Made by a program: the position numbers and the translations under genes. Below the pieces are notes generated by a model. The model saw nothing but the letters and a program-made list of their open reading frames with translations, ran no database searches and had not been told where the DNA came from. This document shows, in pieces, positions 24,839-34,014 of a stretch of DNA of 64,000 bases; position 1 is the first letter of the stretch; each line of letters begins with the position of its first letter. This DNA comes from CAG-390 sp045541375. GTDB lineage: Bacteria > Bacillota > Clostridia > Oscillospirales > CAG-272. The stretch covers positions 138,562 through 202,561 of the forward strand of contig JAZQJB010000144.1 in assembly GCA_045541375.1 (NCBI GenBank), in the 5' to 3' direction.

Positions 24839-26032
24839 TTAATAATGCTTAGCGAGACCGCCCTCGGAAGTCTCACGATAACTTGCATGAAGGTCCTTGC
24901 CCGTTTCATACATAGTCTTGACAACCATATCGAAAGAAATCTTTCTTGTGCCGGTAAGGAAATTAGCGAGAGAAAGTGCATTCAAGGCCCTCATCGCAGC
25001 AACCGCATTTCGCTCGATACAAGGTATTTGGACAAGACCGCAAATGGGGTCGCATGTGAGACCGAGCATATGTTCCATTGACATTTCTGCTGCATATTCG
25101 ATTTGATCGATGCCCATCTCAAATAACTCACAGAGTGCGGCGGCGGCCATCGAGCACGCAGTTCCAACCTCAGCTTGGCAACCGCATTCTGCACCGGAAA
25201 TAGATGCATTTTGCTTTACGATATTACCAATCAATCCGCCGACCGCCAATGCATCAATTATCTTATCATCCGAAAAGCCCTTGGTATCTTGCATATACTT
25301 GAGAACCGCAGGAAGTACCGCACAAGCTCCGCAAGTGGGCGCAGTTACAATTCTTCCACAAGAAGCATTTTGCTCCGCTGCGGCAAAAGCATATGCGCAC
25401 ACAATACGATTCTGTCTTGTTTCGGGGCTTTCATCTATATGCCGTCTTCCGTAAAGAAGCTGCGCTACTCGCTCAACCTTAAGACCGCCGGGCAAAATTC
25501 CGCTTGTAGTCAGTCCTGCTTGAATTTCCGCCTTCATAACCTGCCAGACTTCAGCGAGGAAAGACTTGATATTCTCATCCTCACGCTCGTAAACGTAATC
25601 ACAAAGACGAATATTTCGCGCAAGACAATAGTCTTCAATTTCCTTGAAACAGGTCTCGGTATAGATTTCGGGAGGTTCAATGCTCTTCTCCCCCTCGACA
25701 CGGATATCTCCACCGCCGATTGACATTACGCGTCTTTGAGCAACTATCTCACCGTTTTTATACGCTATAAAGTCCATTGTGTTTTCGTGCGGGAGATCCT
25801 TCTCTTCTGTATTAAATACTATTTCAACGTTACGCTCGCCAAATACATCCTTTACAGATACGTCGGTAAGATGTCCTTTTCCGGTCAGAGCAAGTGAACC
25901 GTATAAAATGACTTTGTAGCTATCTGCAGCGGGAGCGACACCAAGAAAATAGTGTGAAGCATATTCCGGTCCCATTGTGTGAGAGCTTGAGGGGCCGTTA
26001 CCGATCTTATATAAATGTCTGAGTGACTTCAT
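24839..26032 (-). CDS. sdaA: L-serine ammonia-lyase, iron-sulfur dependent (single-chain)
   Basis: 397 aa. The beta domain begins with NGPSSSHTMGPEYA. The alpha domain carries APTCGACAV, GAECGCQAEVG, CDPICGLVQIPC and the terminal TSEGGLAKHY. It deaminates L-serine to pyruvate and ammonia. The cysteines would hold an oxygen-sensitive [4Fe-4S] cluster. It is a one-chain (E. coli-like) arrangement rather than the split sdaAA/sdaAB common in Bacillus, and at under 400 aa is compact. It starts 2 bases after the SufB-like gene, tying a cluster-dependent enzyme to cluster assembly genes. Confidence 0.93.
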   Translation of the reverse strand: MKSLRHLYKIGNGPSSSHTMGPEYASHYFLGVAPAADSYKVILYGSLALTGKGHLTDVSVKDVFGERNVEIVFNTEEKDLPHENTMDFIAYKNGEIVAQRRVMSIGGGDIRVEGEKSIEPPEIYTETCFKEIEDYCLARNIRLCDYVYEREDENIKSFLAEVWQVMKAEIQAGLTTSGILPGGLKVERVAQLLYGRRHIDESPETRQNRIVCAYAFAAAEQNASCGRIVTAPTCGACAVLPAVLKYMQDTKGFSDDKIIDALAVGGLIGNIVKQNASISGAECGCQAEVGTACSMAAAALCELFEMGIDQIEYAAEMSMEHMLGLTCDPICGLVQIPCIERNAVAAMRALNALSLANFLTGTRKISFDMVVKTMYETGKDLHASYRETSEGGLAKHY

Positions 26033-26034
26033 AA

Positions 26035-26958
26035 TTAATCAAGGAATCCTTTCAATATTCTTTCTTCCGCTTGCTTTTCGTCCAGACCGAGAGTCATAAG
26101 CTTGAGAAGCTGTTCGCCTGCGATCTTTCCGATAGCAGCCTCATGAACGAGAACAGAATCGGGATGTTCAGCGATAATTGCGGGGATTGAGCTGATTTTA
26201 GCTTTGCCCATAATGATCGAATCGCATTCAACGTGACCAAAGCATTCAGCTCTTCCGGTCATTTTCGGGTAAAAAACCTGCTCAGACTCATCTGTAGCTA
26301 CACTTCGCGAAAGCACTCTGCCATTTGCACCATCACCCTCGAGAATAATTTCCATATCCGAACGTGCGGTCTGATTTCCGTGGGTCATAAGTTTTTCATT
26401 AATTATCACTTCGGCATTCTTGCCAACGACGATTTCTGTATTTCGGTTAGTAGAATCGACACCCTTTATTTGCGTAGTTTCAAAAATTACGGATGAACCT
26501 TCCCCAACGTAAACTTTGGTTACGGGGTTGAGGATTCGCTCACCGCTTCCTTCGCCTTCCCCGTAATGCTTTTCGACGTAGCGAAGCTTAGTATTCTTTC
26601 CAATATAGAATGTATGAATACCATCGTGCTGAGCAGTTTCACAACCTGAATTATGAATTCCACAACCCGCGACAATAAGAACATCGCAATCATCACCGAT
26701 ATAAAAATCGTTATAGGTCATATCGGAGAGCCCGGATTGAGTGACGATAACAGGAATATGGACAGATTCGTTCTTTGTTCCATCTTTAATGCGAATATCT
26801 ATACCGGGTTTGTCAGTCTTGGATTCGATCAAAATATTCGCTGTTGACGAGCGACTGTCAGCTTGTCCGTTCTTTCTGATATTGTATGCGCCCTGTGGCG
26901 TTTTTTCAAGGTCTGCTATCTGTCTGAGCAGTCCAAGTTCAGTTTGACTCAATGCCAT
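26035..26958 (-). CDS. SufB/SufD-family Fe-S assembly scaffold (minimal SUF-like system)
   Basis: 307 aa when started at the ATG at 26958, 5 bases after the SufC-like stop. The longer frame overlaps that gene. The core shows the SufB/D beta-helix repeats (VAGCGIHNSGCETAQHDG, GVDSTNRNTEIVV) and the conserved ending GRAECFGHVECDSIIM, HEAAIGKIAGEQL and TLGLDEKQAEERILKGFL. It is much shorter than classical SufB (about 465 aa). No sufD, sufS or sufU follows, which matches the two-gene SufBC-only (SMS-type) systems of anaerobes and archaea. Confidence 0.88.
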   Translation of the reverse strand: MALSQTELGLLRQIADLEKTPQGAYNIRKNGQADSRSSTANILIESKTDKPGIDIRIKDGTKNESVHIPVIVTQSGLSDMTYNDFYIGDDCDVLIVAGCGIHNSGCETAQHDGIHTFYIGKNTKLRYVEKHYGEGEGSGERILNPVTKVYVGEGSSVIFETTQIKGVDSTNRNTEIVVGKNAEVIINEKLMTHGNQTARSDMEIILEGDGANGRVLSRSVATDESEQVFYPKMTGRAECFGHVECDSIIMGKAKISSIPAIIAEHPDSVLVHEAAIGKIAGEQLLKLMTLGLDEKQAEERILKGFLD

Positions 26959-26963
26959 TTTCT

Positions 26964-27707
26964 TTACTGCCCTTTCTTCTCGTGATAAGTGACGCACTTG
27001 CATCCTGGGGTCGCCCCTGCGATGATTGACGGGAAGACTTCATCCTTCGATCCGCGTCTTTCGACACTACCGTTAGAAAGAACGACGATTTCATCCGCAA
27101 GACCGATGATTCTTTCCTGATGCGATATAATGATCATTGTTGCATCCGAATTCTTATGAAGATCGCCGAAGGTTTCTGTCAATTTAGCAAATGACCACAG
27201 ATCTATTCCTGCTTCAGGTTCATCGAATATCATAAGTGATGAGTTGCGCGCGAGTATCGTTGCAATCTCAATTCGCTTTACTTCTCCACCGGAAAGAGAT
27301 GTGTTAACCTCTCTGTCAATATAGTCTGCAGCACACAGACCTACTTTATTGAGATACATACAGCCCTCAGTAGTAGAGAGCTTGTCTTTTCCGGAAGCAA
27401 GCTCAAGCAGATCGCGGACTTTCAAACCTTTGAATCTGGGCGGCTGCTGAAAACCGTAGCTGATTCCAAGACGGGCGCGCTCGGTGATGCTCATATCGGT
27501 GATATCAACACCGTTGTAAATAATCTGACCCGAAGTAGGTTTAACAAGTCCCATAATGACTTTTGCGAGAGTAGTTTTACCTCCCCCATTCGGACCTGTC
27601 AAAACAACAAATCTCGAATCATCAATATCTAAATTGATGTTTTTGAGTATCTCTTTCGTTTCTTCGCCGTTAATGGCAACAAGAGAAAGATTTCTTATAC
27701 TTAACAT
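26964..27707 (-). CDS. SufC-like Fe-S assembly ATPase
   Basis: A 247-residue ABC-type ATPase. Walker A is GPNGGGKTT, the Q-loop region GFQQPPRFKGLKVRDLL, signature NTSLSGGEVKR, Walker B LMIFDEPEAGID, and the H-loop histidine is in IIISHQERII. The SufC-specific FQQP and EAGID segments distinguish it from transporter ATPases. It pairs with the SufB-like gene downstream. It starts 14 bases after the methyltransferase-like gene in the same operon. Confidence 0.9.
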   Translation of the reverse strand: MLSIRNLSLVAINGEETKEILKNINLDIDDSRFVVLTGPNGGGKTTLAKVIMGLVKPTSGQIIYNGVDITDMSITERARLGISYGFQQPPRFKGLKVRDLLELASGKDKLSTTEGCMYLNKVGLCAADYIDREVNTSLSGGEVKRIEIATILARNSSLMIFDEPEAGIDLWSFAKLTETFGDLHKNSDATMIIISHQERIIGLADEIVVLSNGSVERRGSKDEVFPSIIAGATPGCKCVTYHEKKGQ

Positions 27708-27721
27708 TTTGTCCTCTCAAA

Positions 27722-28612
27722 TCAAATATATAGTTTTAAAGTGTCCTCGACCCAATAAACGAAATCAGCGTTCGGCAACAAATGCTCATACTCCTTCATT
27801 TTAAGGTATAGCTCGCATCCGTCAGAGGGGTCGTGCCAAATGTCAACAAATACCGAATCATACATTCCTTTTTGCATTTGTTTTTCAGCAAAAACGAACG
27901 CATCCGATTCGACGATCATGATTTTGGTCGGATCAGGAAATTGCGGTAAAATATATTTTGTGAATAATTCGATAACGTTTTTGCTACGTTCTACTACGGT
28001 CACAGACTTGACTTCAGGCTTAATTGCAGCCATAAAAGCAAAATATCCCAAACCTAAACCGTAAGTCAACACATTGCCGTGCGCAGCAGCTACAGCAGGT
28101 TTTGTAGTATTTGTTTCATTAGGCATAAGAGTCATCCACTCGCGATTGTTTTCAATCACAGCAGGATATGGGTATTCTGTATCAAAAAAACCTATCTTCG
28201 GCAAGATTTTGCCATCGGCAAATATTACAGGATCGTCATATACAAAAGCCTCGTAAGCCTTGCATACTCTTGTTTCAAATGACCAATTACCGTTTTCACC
28301 CTTCGGGAACTTGATCATATTATAATATGGATCATCCATAAAAGGCTTAATCTCAAGTTTTTTGAAACAAGGTAAGAAATGGGTACGAAAGAATTGCTTA
28401 TCAGCGGGATTATCATAAATATCAAGTCCACAAGCCGCTGCAGCTAAATTGGCGAAAGCAAATTCCTCGCCTTCTGCATTCCCGCAAGTGATTTCATCAA
28501 TCATCTCTTTGTCGATGTAATCAGGGGCAAGATTTAGATATATACTCAAAATTTTGAATAATCGCTGATTTGATTTTTCGTTGTAAGTTTCGTTTTTACT
28601 TAAAAGTGACAT
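27722..28612 (-). CDS. Uncharacterised protein with a spermidine-synthase/methyltransferase-like fold
   Basis: 296 aa from the ATG at 28612. The C-terminal half has a SAM-type Rossmann fold: GNVLTYGLGLGYFAF (motif I), SVTVVERSKNVIELF (motif II) and DSVFVDIWHDPSDG (acidic motif). This resembles spermidine synthase-like proteins. The N-terminal 120 residues are unfamiliar and contain PFMDDPYYNMIKFP. The ribosome site is weak. The substrate is unknown. Its position between ThrE and SufC suggests cotranscription only, not function. Confidence 0.65.
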   Translation of the reverse strand: MSLLSKNETYNEKSNQRLFKILSIYLNLAPDYIDKEMIDEITCGNAEGEEFAFANLAAAACGLDIYDNPADKQFFRTHFLPCFKKLEIKPFMDDPYYNMIKFPKGENGNWSFETRVCKAYEAFVYDDPVIFADGKILPKIGFFDTEYPYPAVIENNREWMTLMPNETNTTKPAVAAAHGNVLTYGLGLGYFAFMAAIKPEVKSVTVVERSKNVIELFTKYILPQFPDPTKIMIVESDAFVFAEKQMQKGMYDSVFVDIWHDPSDGCELYLKMKEYEHLLPNADFVYWVEDTLKLYI

Positions 28613-28623
28613 ATTATTGTTGT

Positions 28624-29085
28624 TTAGTTTTTCTTCAGCATTTTTACGATAGGTTTTTGAATACTCATCGCAATCGAGTATATGATCAAACCGGAAACAA
28701 GTCCGCAAGCGATTCCTGCGGATACCTCAAACATCATAAGACAAGATTCCCAAGCAAGCAAATACTGATCTGCGAGAAGATTACTGAAGGTTTGATAAAG
28801 ATATTTTCCGGGCACAAGAATAATCTGCGCCGGAATCAAAAAGATAGTTGTCGGAGCTTTAAACAGCTTTGCAGAAATAGCACAACCAATATAAATTATT
28901 GTCGCGCCAAAAAAATTCGCTGCAAATTCCGGTAATCCGAAATCCAATGATACAAGGTAAATTCCCGTACCAATGATCCCAACGACCAATGAGGGCATAA
29001 GCGACCTAAGTGATGCACGAGCCATAAGTGAATAACCGCCAATTGCAAATACGGCTGCAATAAGCATAAATGCGATACGTTCCAT
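28624..29085 (-). CDS. Threonine/serine exporter, C-terminal-type subunit (ThrE_2/DUF3815)
   Basis: 153 aa from the ATG at 29085, with AAGGAGG 8 bases upstream. It has five predicted membrane helices. The segments GATIIYIGCAISAKLFKAP and IPAQIILVPGKYLY match the small half of split ThrE-type exporters. It starts 11 bases after the large half and would form one transporter with it, exporting Ser or Thr or related amino acids driven by ion gradient. Confidence 0.85.
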   Translation of the reverse strand: MERIAFMLIAAVFAIGGYSLMARASLRSLMPSLVVGIIGTGIYLVSLDFGLPEFAANFFGATIIYIGCAISAKLFKAPTTIFLIPAQIILVPGKYLYQTFSNLLADQYLLAWESCLMMFEVSAGIACGLVSGLIIYSIAMSIQKPIVKMLKKN

Positions 29086-29096
29086 TATGCGCCTCC

Positions 29097-29888
29097 TTAA
29101 ACCAACCAAAGTGCAGCTGCGTATCCGATAGCAATAAAAATTGCTACGACGAGACACTGAAGTGCACGCATCATACCGGATATCAGATTTCCGTTAAACA
29201 TATCGTAAACGGCGGTACCAAGAGCAAGTCCCGGAATAAGCATCATTATTGTACCTATGAGCACACTATCAAGATTCTGTGCAAAGCCAATATTAACTGA
29301 TAATTCAGAAAGAGCCCCTGCAACGAACGATCTTATTATTACCTGCAAATTACCCTTGTTAAACGGAAGGTCGATGCGCGATACCAAAGCAACGATCAAC
29401 GCGATCAAACCTGCAGCAATGCCGTCAAGCCATCCACCGCCGAAAAACAAAGTAAAGCCAAATACAACAAAAACCTGGCCGATAACTTGTACTACCTCAG
29501 GGTACGGCTTGCTTCTCTTGTATCTTTCAATTTTCTCACGCGCTTCTGAGATCGGAATTCCATCCTGGCAAATCTCACGAGAGATATTATTTAGCATTTC
29601 AACGCGATAGAGATTCATTGCAGATGTTTTAACGTGGCGCATCTGTTCTGAATGCTCACCGTTTTTCATTCTTACAGAAGCAACGATGAGGGTAGTTATA
29701 GCGAACGACTCCACTCTTGCGGCGCCGTAAGCAAAGCAGATTCGCTCGATGGTATCCTCTACTCTTGAAACCTCAGCACCATTTTTTAATAGATGTTCGC
29801 CAATATCAAGAGCGGTGCAAAGAACTATGTCGGCATAGTTCTCTGCCATCGACTCGTCAAAATCAAATTTAATTGAAGAATTGTGCAA
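29097..29888 (-). CDS. Threonine/serine exporter, N-terminal-type subunit (ThrE_1/DUF1212)
   Basis: 263 aa with a TTG start at 29888, supported by GAGGTGAT five bases upstream. A cytoplasmic N-terminal domain contains GAEVSRVEDTIERICFAYGA, the DUF1212 signature. About five membrane helices follow, with GGGWLDGIAAGLIALIV and MMLIPGLALGTAVYDMFNG. It pairs with the following small subunit. The neighbouring L-serine dehydratase and tRNA-Ser suggest a serine theme. Confidence 0.88.
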   Translation of the reverse strand: MHNSSIKFDFDESMAENYADIVLCTALDIGEHLLKNGAEVSRVEDTIERICFAYGAARVESFAITTLIVASVRMKNGEHSEQMRHVKTSAMNLYRVEMLNNISREICQDGIPISEAREKIERYKRSKPYPEVVQVIGQVFVVFGFTLFFGGGWLDGIAAGLIALIVALVSRIDLPFNKGNLQVIIRSFVAGALSELSVNIGFAQNLDSVLIGTIMMLIPGLALGTAVYDMFNGNLISGMMRALQCLVVAIFIAIGYAAALWLV

Positions 29889-29899
29889 AACTGATCACC

Positions 29900-31060
29900 T
29901 CAAACAGCGTCACTGCTATAAAGATAGATTGGCAAAGGAAGCCAGATCTTAGCGTGGACCGGGAGACTCTCGCGGAGAGGGCATACAGGTGCAAACAGGA
30001 GATTCATAGCCTCGAGATGCTCAAGCTCAACTGCGGGCTCATCATCGGTGTAATCAACAGAGATGTTACCGCCGAAAACAGTAATTCTAATATTTTCTCT
30101 GCGGCTTCTGCCATTGATACCAAGAACAAGAACTCCATCCGGAAGGTCGGTATATGTAGCCTTGAGTTTAATAAACGCCTCAATGACTGTCTTATAATTC
30201 AAAACAGAGAAAGATTTCGCTGTTTCCACCGAATAGGACTCACAAAGGCAGTAGAGATCATTAATGTAATCCCGTAGGAATATAGGCAGCTTTACATGCA
30301 TAGAAGAGGCTCCGAGATAATCGTAAAGCGCACAAATGAATTCTCTAATATCCTGACCTTCGCTAGCCAGCAGCTCATTTATGTCGCTTCCCTTTCCAAC
30401 CGCATATCCGACAAATTCACCGTTCTCAAAAGCAACGTAAGCCTTCTGATGCCAAGATGAAATGATTTCAAAATACTTGTCTACTTCACGAATTGCATAA
30501 AAAGGATGCGATTCGGAAAGCTCTTTGATTTTATAAACAGTCTCAACATCTCCAGCCTTCAAAGTTTTGAAAGTGAGCGTATGCTTCCTGTCTTTACCGT
30601 ACGTATGTCTGAAGTTATCGCTGTTGAAAGACATAGAAACAGCTTGACCTAATTTATCATAAGAAAAGAAATTATATCTCTGTCTTCTTCCGCCAAGTAC
30701 CGAAAGAGCAACGCCTTCCTTTTCCATATCGTCGAGAGCCATATTCATCAGTTTCTTCATATAACCTTTTCCGCGAGCATACGGGTGAACGGCAACGTTT
30801 CCAATTCCACGTGTCTTCACGAGATTCCCGCAAACAGAAATATCGTGATCAAAAGCGCCGATTGCTGATTTCAGTTTTCCGTCTTCAACGGCAACGTAAG
30901 ACGATACCGCGGGCTCGTATTCATATTTATACAACTTGGGCAGCAATTTTTTGAAATCACTTGAATCACCATTAAATCCAAAGACGTAATTGATAAAATC
31001 CATATAGTCATCGAACATTTCGGCAGTTCCTCTGCCGTAGTAAATACCGTTGTTAGACAT
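29900..31060 (-). CDS. GNAT acetyltransferase, Eis-like two-domain form
   Basis: 386 aa from the ATG at 31060; GGAG lies 6 bases upstream inside an earlier in-frame ATG (MELL). The acetyl-CoA site is GNVAVHPYARGKGYMKKLM, followed by a second GNAT-like domain and a sterol-carrier-like C-terminus, the layout of Eis/YitI-type enzymes. Related proteins acetylate aminoglycosides or unknown amines. It lies between ispE and the ThrE pair, ending 11 bases before ThrE_1. Confidence 0.82.
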   Translation of the reverse strand: MSNNGIYYGRGTAEMFDDYMDFINYVFGFNGDSSDFKKLLPKLYKYEYEPAVSSYVAVEDGKLKSAIGAFDHDISVCGNLVKTRGIGNVAVHPYARGKGYMKKLMNMALDDMEKEGVALSVLGGRRQRYNFFSYDKLGQAVSMSFNSDNFRHTYGKDRKHTLTFKTLKAGDVETVYKIKELSESHPFYAIREVDKYFEIISSWHQKAYVAFENGEFVGYAVGKGSDINELLASEGQDIREFICALYDYLGASSMHVKLPIFLRDYINDLYCLCESYSVETAKSFSVLNYKTVIEAFIKLKATYTDLPDGVLVLGINGRSRRENIRITVFGGNISVDYTDDEPAVELEHLEAMNLLFAPVCPLRESLPVHAKIWLPLPIYLYSSDAV

Positions 31061-31089
31061 CAATAACTCCATTCCGCCACTCAGGCTGA

Positions 31090-31980
31090 TTATTTTATAA
31101 TTGAACAACCACAATCAGTGGTTTCGCATACACAAGTGAAGCAATCGGAAAAATAATTTCCGACAGCGTCAGCTAATTTTTGTGCCTCGAACAAATCATT
31201 GGTTATGCCGAACACTGCAGTTCCGCTACCGGATAGCAAAGCACTGCATCCCCGACTTTGAAGCCAGGTAATTATTTGCAATGAATTAACACAAACGTGC
31301 TCCAGTACTTCTTCAAAGCGGTTATAAAGAAGCGATCTTATATCACCACAATTTGTCGATCTCAAAGATTCAACAAGATTTCCGGAATCCATAGCTTTGT
31401 GATTAATAAAATCATTATGAATTGAATCAAGGCAACTATAAGCAGCAGGAGTTGATATTCCCGATTTTGGCTTTACGATTATTAGAGGTAACCTTGGCGA
31501 CACAAATCGTTCAACCGAATCGGTTCCGATTCCAATCAGTCTTTGTGTTCCGCCTTCAATGCAAAACGGTATATCAGCACCGTTCTTTGAAGCAATTTCC
31601 GTGAGCTGTTCATTTGAAAGAGGATTTCCGCACAAATGATTCAAGCCAACTAAAACAGCAGCACCATCTGCACTGCCACCGCCCATGCCGGCCTGTGAGG
31701 GAATATTCTTAGTAATATCAATGCTCACTCCGCATTTTATACCGGAAGTATATAAATAATCACGCGCTACCTTATAAGCAATATTTCTCTCATCCATAGG
31801 AATAACCGGATCCGAACAAGTAATTTTTATACCCGATCTTTCTTGCAAGATATCAATTTTCAAGCAATCAGAAAGCGATACAGATTGCATAACGGTATCA
31901 ACCGTGTGGTAGCCGTTTGATAATTTGCCTGTGATCTCCAGAAAGAGATTCACCTTTGCATTAGCAACTATTTCAAGCAT
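31090..31980 (-). CDS. ispE: 4-diphosphocytidyl-2-C-methyl-D-erythritol kinase IspE
   Basis: 296 aa, GHMP kinase superfamily. NAKVNLFLEITGKLSNGYH is the N-terminal substrate motif and PSQAGMGGGSADGAAVL is the ATP-binding glycine loop. GSGTAVFGI is the C-terminal motif. It phosphorylates CDP-methylerythritol in the MEP isoprenoid pathway. It is the first gene of the operon running to the cyclase gene, with a GGAG site and its own promoter. Confidence 0.95.
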   Translation of the reverse strand: MLEIVANAKVNLFLEITGKLSNGYHTVDTVMQSVSLSDCLKIDILQERSGIKITCSDPVIPMDERNIAYKVARDYLYTSGIKCGVSIDITKNIPSQAGMGGGSADGAAVLVGLNHLCGNPLSNEQLTEIASKNGADIPFCIEGGTQRLIGIGTDSVERFVSPRLPLIIVKPKSGISTPAAYSCLDSIHNDFINHKAMDSGNLVESLRSTNCGDIRSLLYNRFEEVLEHVCVNSLQIITWLQSRGCSALLSGSGTAVFGITNDLFEAQKLADAVGNYFSDCFTCVCETTDCGCSIIK

Positions 31981-32007
31981 AATTAATCTCCTTCCACAGT
32001 TATATAA

Positions 32008-32036
32008 ATGATAACATAAAGTCGAAAATATTTCAA
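32008..32036 (-). promoter_or_regulatory. Promoter of the ispE-to-cyclase operon
   Basis: Minus-strand TTGAAA (32036-32031), 17-base spacer, TATCAT (32013-32008). It is divergent from the htpG promoter 50 bases away. Confidence 0.75.
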
Positions 32037-32086
32037 GTCTTTTTTTAAATTTTAATTTAATATTATCTATATAATTTTCAAATACC

Positions 32087-32115
32087 TTGACAAAGTTAAA
32101 ACTATAAGGTATAAT
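32087..32115 (+). promoter_or_regulatory. Sigma-A promoter of htpG
   Basis: TTGACA (32087-32092), 17-base spacer, TATAAT (32110-32115). It is a full-consensus vegetative promoter. No CIRCE (HrcA) or CtsR operator is visible between it and the start codon. Confidence 0.85.
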
Positions 32116-32140
32116 TAATATAATCTAACGGAGGCAAACA

Positions 32141-33997
32141 ATGACTAATCATAATAACCAAAATGTAATGCGCGGCGGCATTTCCGTCGAAACACAACAT
32201 ATTTTTCCCATAATTAAGAAATGGCTTTACTCTGACAAAGACATCTTTCTCAGAGAAATCGTATCAAACGCTTCTGACGCAGCAATCAAGCTTAAAAGAC
32301 TCAACTCTCTCGGCGAGATAGCTCTTTCTGCAGACGATACTTTGAAAATCACCGTGAAACTCGATAAAGACGAGGGAACAATAACCGTCACAGACAACGG
32401 AATCGGTATGACTGCAGATGAACTGCAGAAGTATATTTGCTCTATCGCTCTTTCGGGTGCACTTGATTTTATCGAAAAATACGAAGGTGGCGATTCCTCA
32501 AACGGTATCATCGGTCACTTTGGACTTGGATTCTATTCATCTTTTATGGTAAGCGACACAGTTGAAGTCGATACACTTTCATATACAGGAGGTAACGCAG
32601 TTCACTTCTCTTGCAACGAAAGCGGCGAATATGAGATTTCCGCTTCGGACCGAACGATGCGCGGAACATCAGTAATTATGCACATTTCCGAGGCAGAAAA
32701 AGAGTATCTCGAGTCGTCTAAACTGATTTCTGTACTCAATAAGTATTGCGCTTTTATGCCCATTGAGATTACATTCGAAGATGGCGAAAATGAAGCAATC
32801 AATATTAATGACACAGAACCTCTTTGGTGCAAAACCGCAAGTGATATCTCGGACGAAGAGTACAATGGCTTTTACCACAAGCTCTTTTCCGATTTTGATG
32901 AACCTCTTTTCAGCATTCATATCAATGCCGATTACCCCTTGAATTTCAAAGGCATTCTTTACTTTCCTCGCATCAAAAATGAAGCTCAGTCGCTTGAAGG
33001 CGAAGTAAAACTGTTCTATAACCAGGTTTTTGTCGCCGATAACATCAAGGAAGTTCTTCCGGATTATCTCCTGATGCTTCGAGGAGCCCTGGACTGTCCC
33101 GAGTTACCTTTGAACGTATCAAGAAGCTATCTCCAGGATAACGCATACGTCAAAAAGATCGGTCAGCATATCGTAAAGAAAGTTGCGGACAAGCTAAATT
33201 CTCTTATGAACAATGACCGTGAAAAATACGAGCAGGTTTACGACGATATTCGCGTATTTGTTGAATATGCTTGTCTGCGCGAAAAGAAATTCTATGATCG
33301 CATCAAGGACAGCTTGCTTCTCCGACTCGTTGGCGATAACAACGAACCTGCAAAATCCGTTACTATCGATGAATATCTTGCAAATGCTGCAGGAAAACAA
33401 GAAGGTAAAATTTACTACACAAATGACATCGGGCAACAAACACAGAGCATCTCTCTCCTCCGCAAGGAAGGTGTAGAGGTTGCTATTTTCGATCTTGTTA
33501 TGGACTCGCAGTATCTTGCAGCACTTGAGCACTACCGCTCAGATGTCAAGTTTATCCGAGTTGATGCAGGTGTTACAGATATTATCAAGGAGGAATTTCC
33601 CGCCGACGCACCAGAGCTTACAGATAACGTGATCGAAATTATCAAGAAAGTCTCTTCGAATGATAATCTCACGGTCAGTATTGAATCCCTCAAAAACGAA
33701 GAAGTTCCTGCAATTCTCTCTGTTAGCGAAGAATCGAGAAGAATGCAGGATATGATGAAGCTCTACGCACTTGGCGGAGATAATGTTGGCGCCTTCCCGC
33801 TTGAATACACACTAACTTTGAATAGTTCCTCTCCTCTTTGCCAAAAGCTCATTTCTATGATAAATGAAAATTCACCTCAAAGGGAACTGTTTGCATCGTA
33901 TATTTACAAGCTCGCACTGATCTCGCACAGAAAGCTTTCAGCAACCGAGCTTAGTGATTTTCTTGCAGATTGCTACAAAATTCTTGAACTTATATAA
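32141..33997 (+). CDS. htpG: Molecular chaperone HtpG (Hsp90)
   Basis: A 618-residue Hsp90. ATP-lid and nucleotide motifs include REIVSNASDAAIKLKRL, VTDNGIGMT and GHFGLGFYSSFMV. The middle domain has LKGILYFP-like NFKGILYFPRIKN and LPLNVSRSYLQ with the catalytic arginine region. The C-terminal dimerisation domain is present. A good ACGGAGG site precedes the start. The gene is constitutive by promoter and is followed 17 bases later by the TSCPD gene. Confidence 0.95.
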   Translation: MTNHNNQNVMRGGISVETQHIFPIIKKWLYSDKDIFLREIVSNASDAAIKLKRLNSLGEIALSADDTLKITVKLDKDEGTITVTDNGIGMTADELQKYICSIALSGALDFIEKYEGGDSSNGIIGHFGLGFYSSFMVSDTVEVDTLSYTGGNAVHFSCNESGEYEISASDRTMRGTSVIMHISEAEKEYLESSKLISVLNKYCAFMPIEITFEDGENEAININDTEPLWCKTASDISDEEYNGFYHKLFSDFDEPLFSIHINADYPLNFKGILYFPRIKNEAQSLEGEVKLFYNQVFVADNIKEVLPDYLLMLRGALDCPELPLNVSRSYLQDNAYVKKIGQHIVKKVADKLNSLMNNDREKYEQVYDDIRVFVEYACLREKKFYDRIKDSLLLRLVGDNNEPAKSVTIDEYLANAAGKQEGKIYYTNDIGQQTQSISLLRKEGVEVAIFDLVMDSQYLAALEHYRSDVKFIRVDAGVTDIIKEEFPADAPELTDNVIEIIKKVSSNDNLTVSIESLKNEEVPAILSVSEESRRMQDMMKLYALGGDNVGAFPLEYTLTLNSSSPLCQKLISMINENSPQRELFASYIYKLALISHRKLSATELSDFLADCYKILELI

Positions 33998-34014
33998 ATT
34001 GAAAGGAACAAAAA

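Noticed and set aside
32116..32140. CIRCE or CtsR heat-shock operator upstream of htpG
   Set aside because: No inverted repeat of the CIRCE type and no CtsR heptads are present between the promoter and the start.
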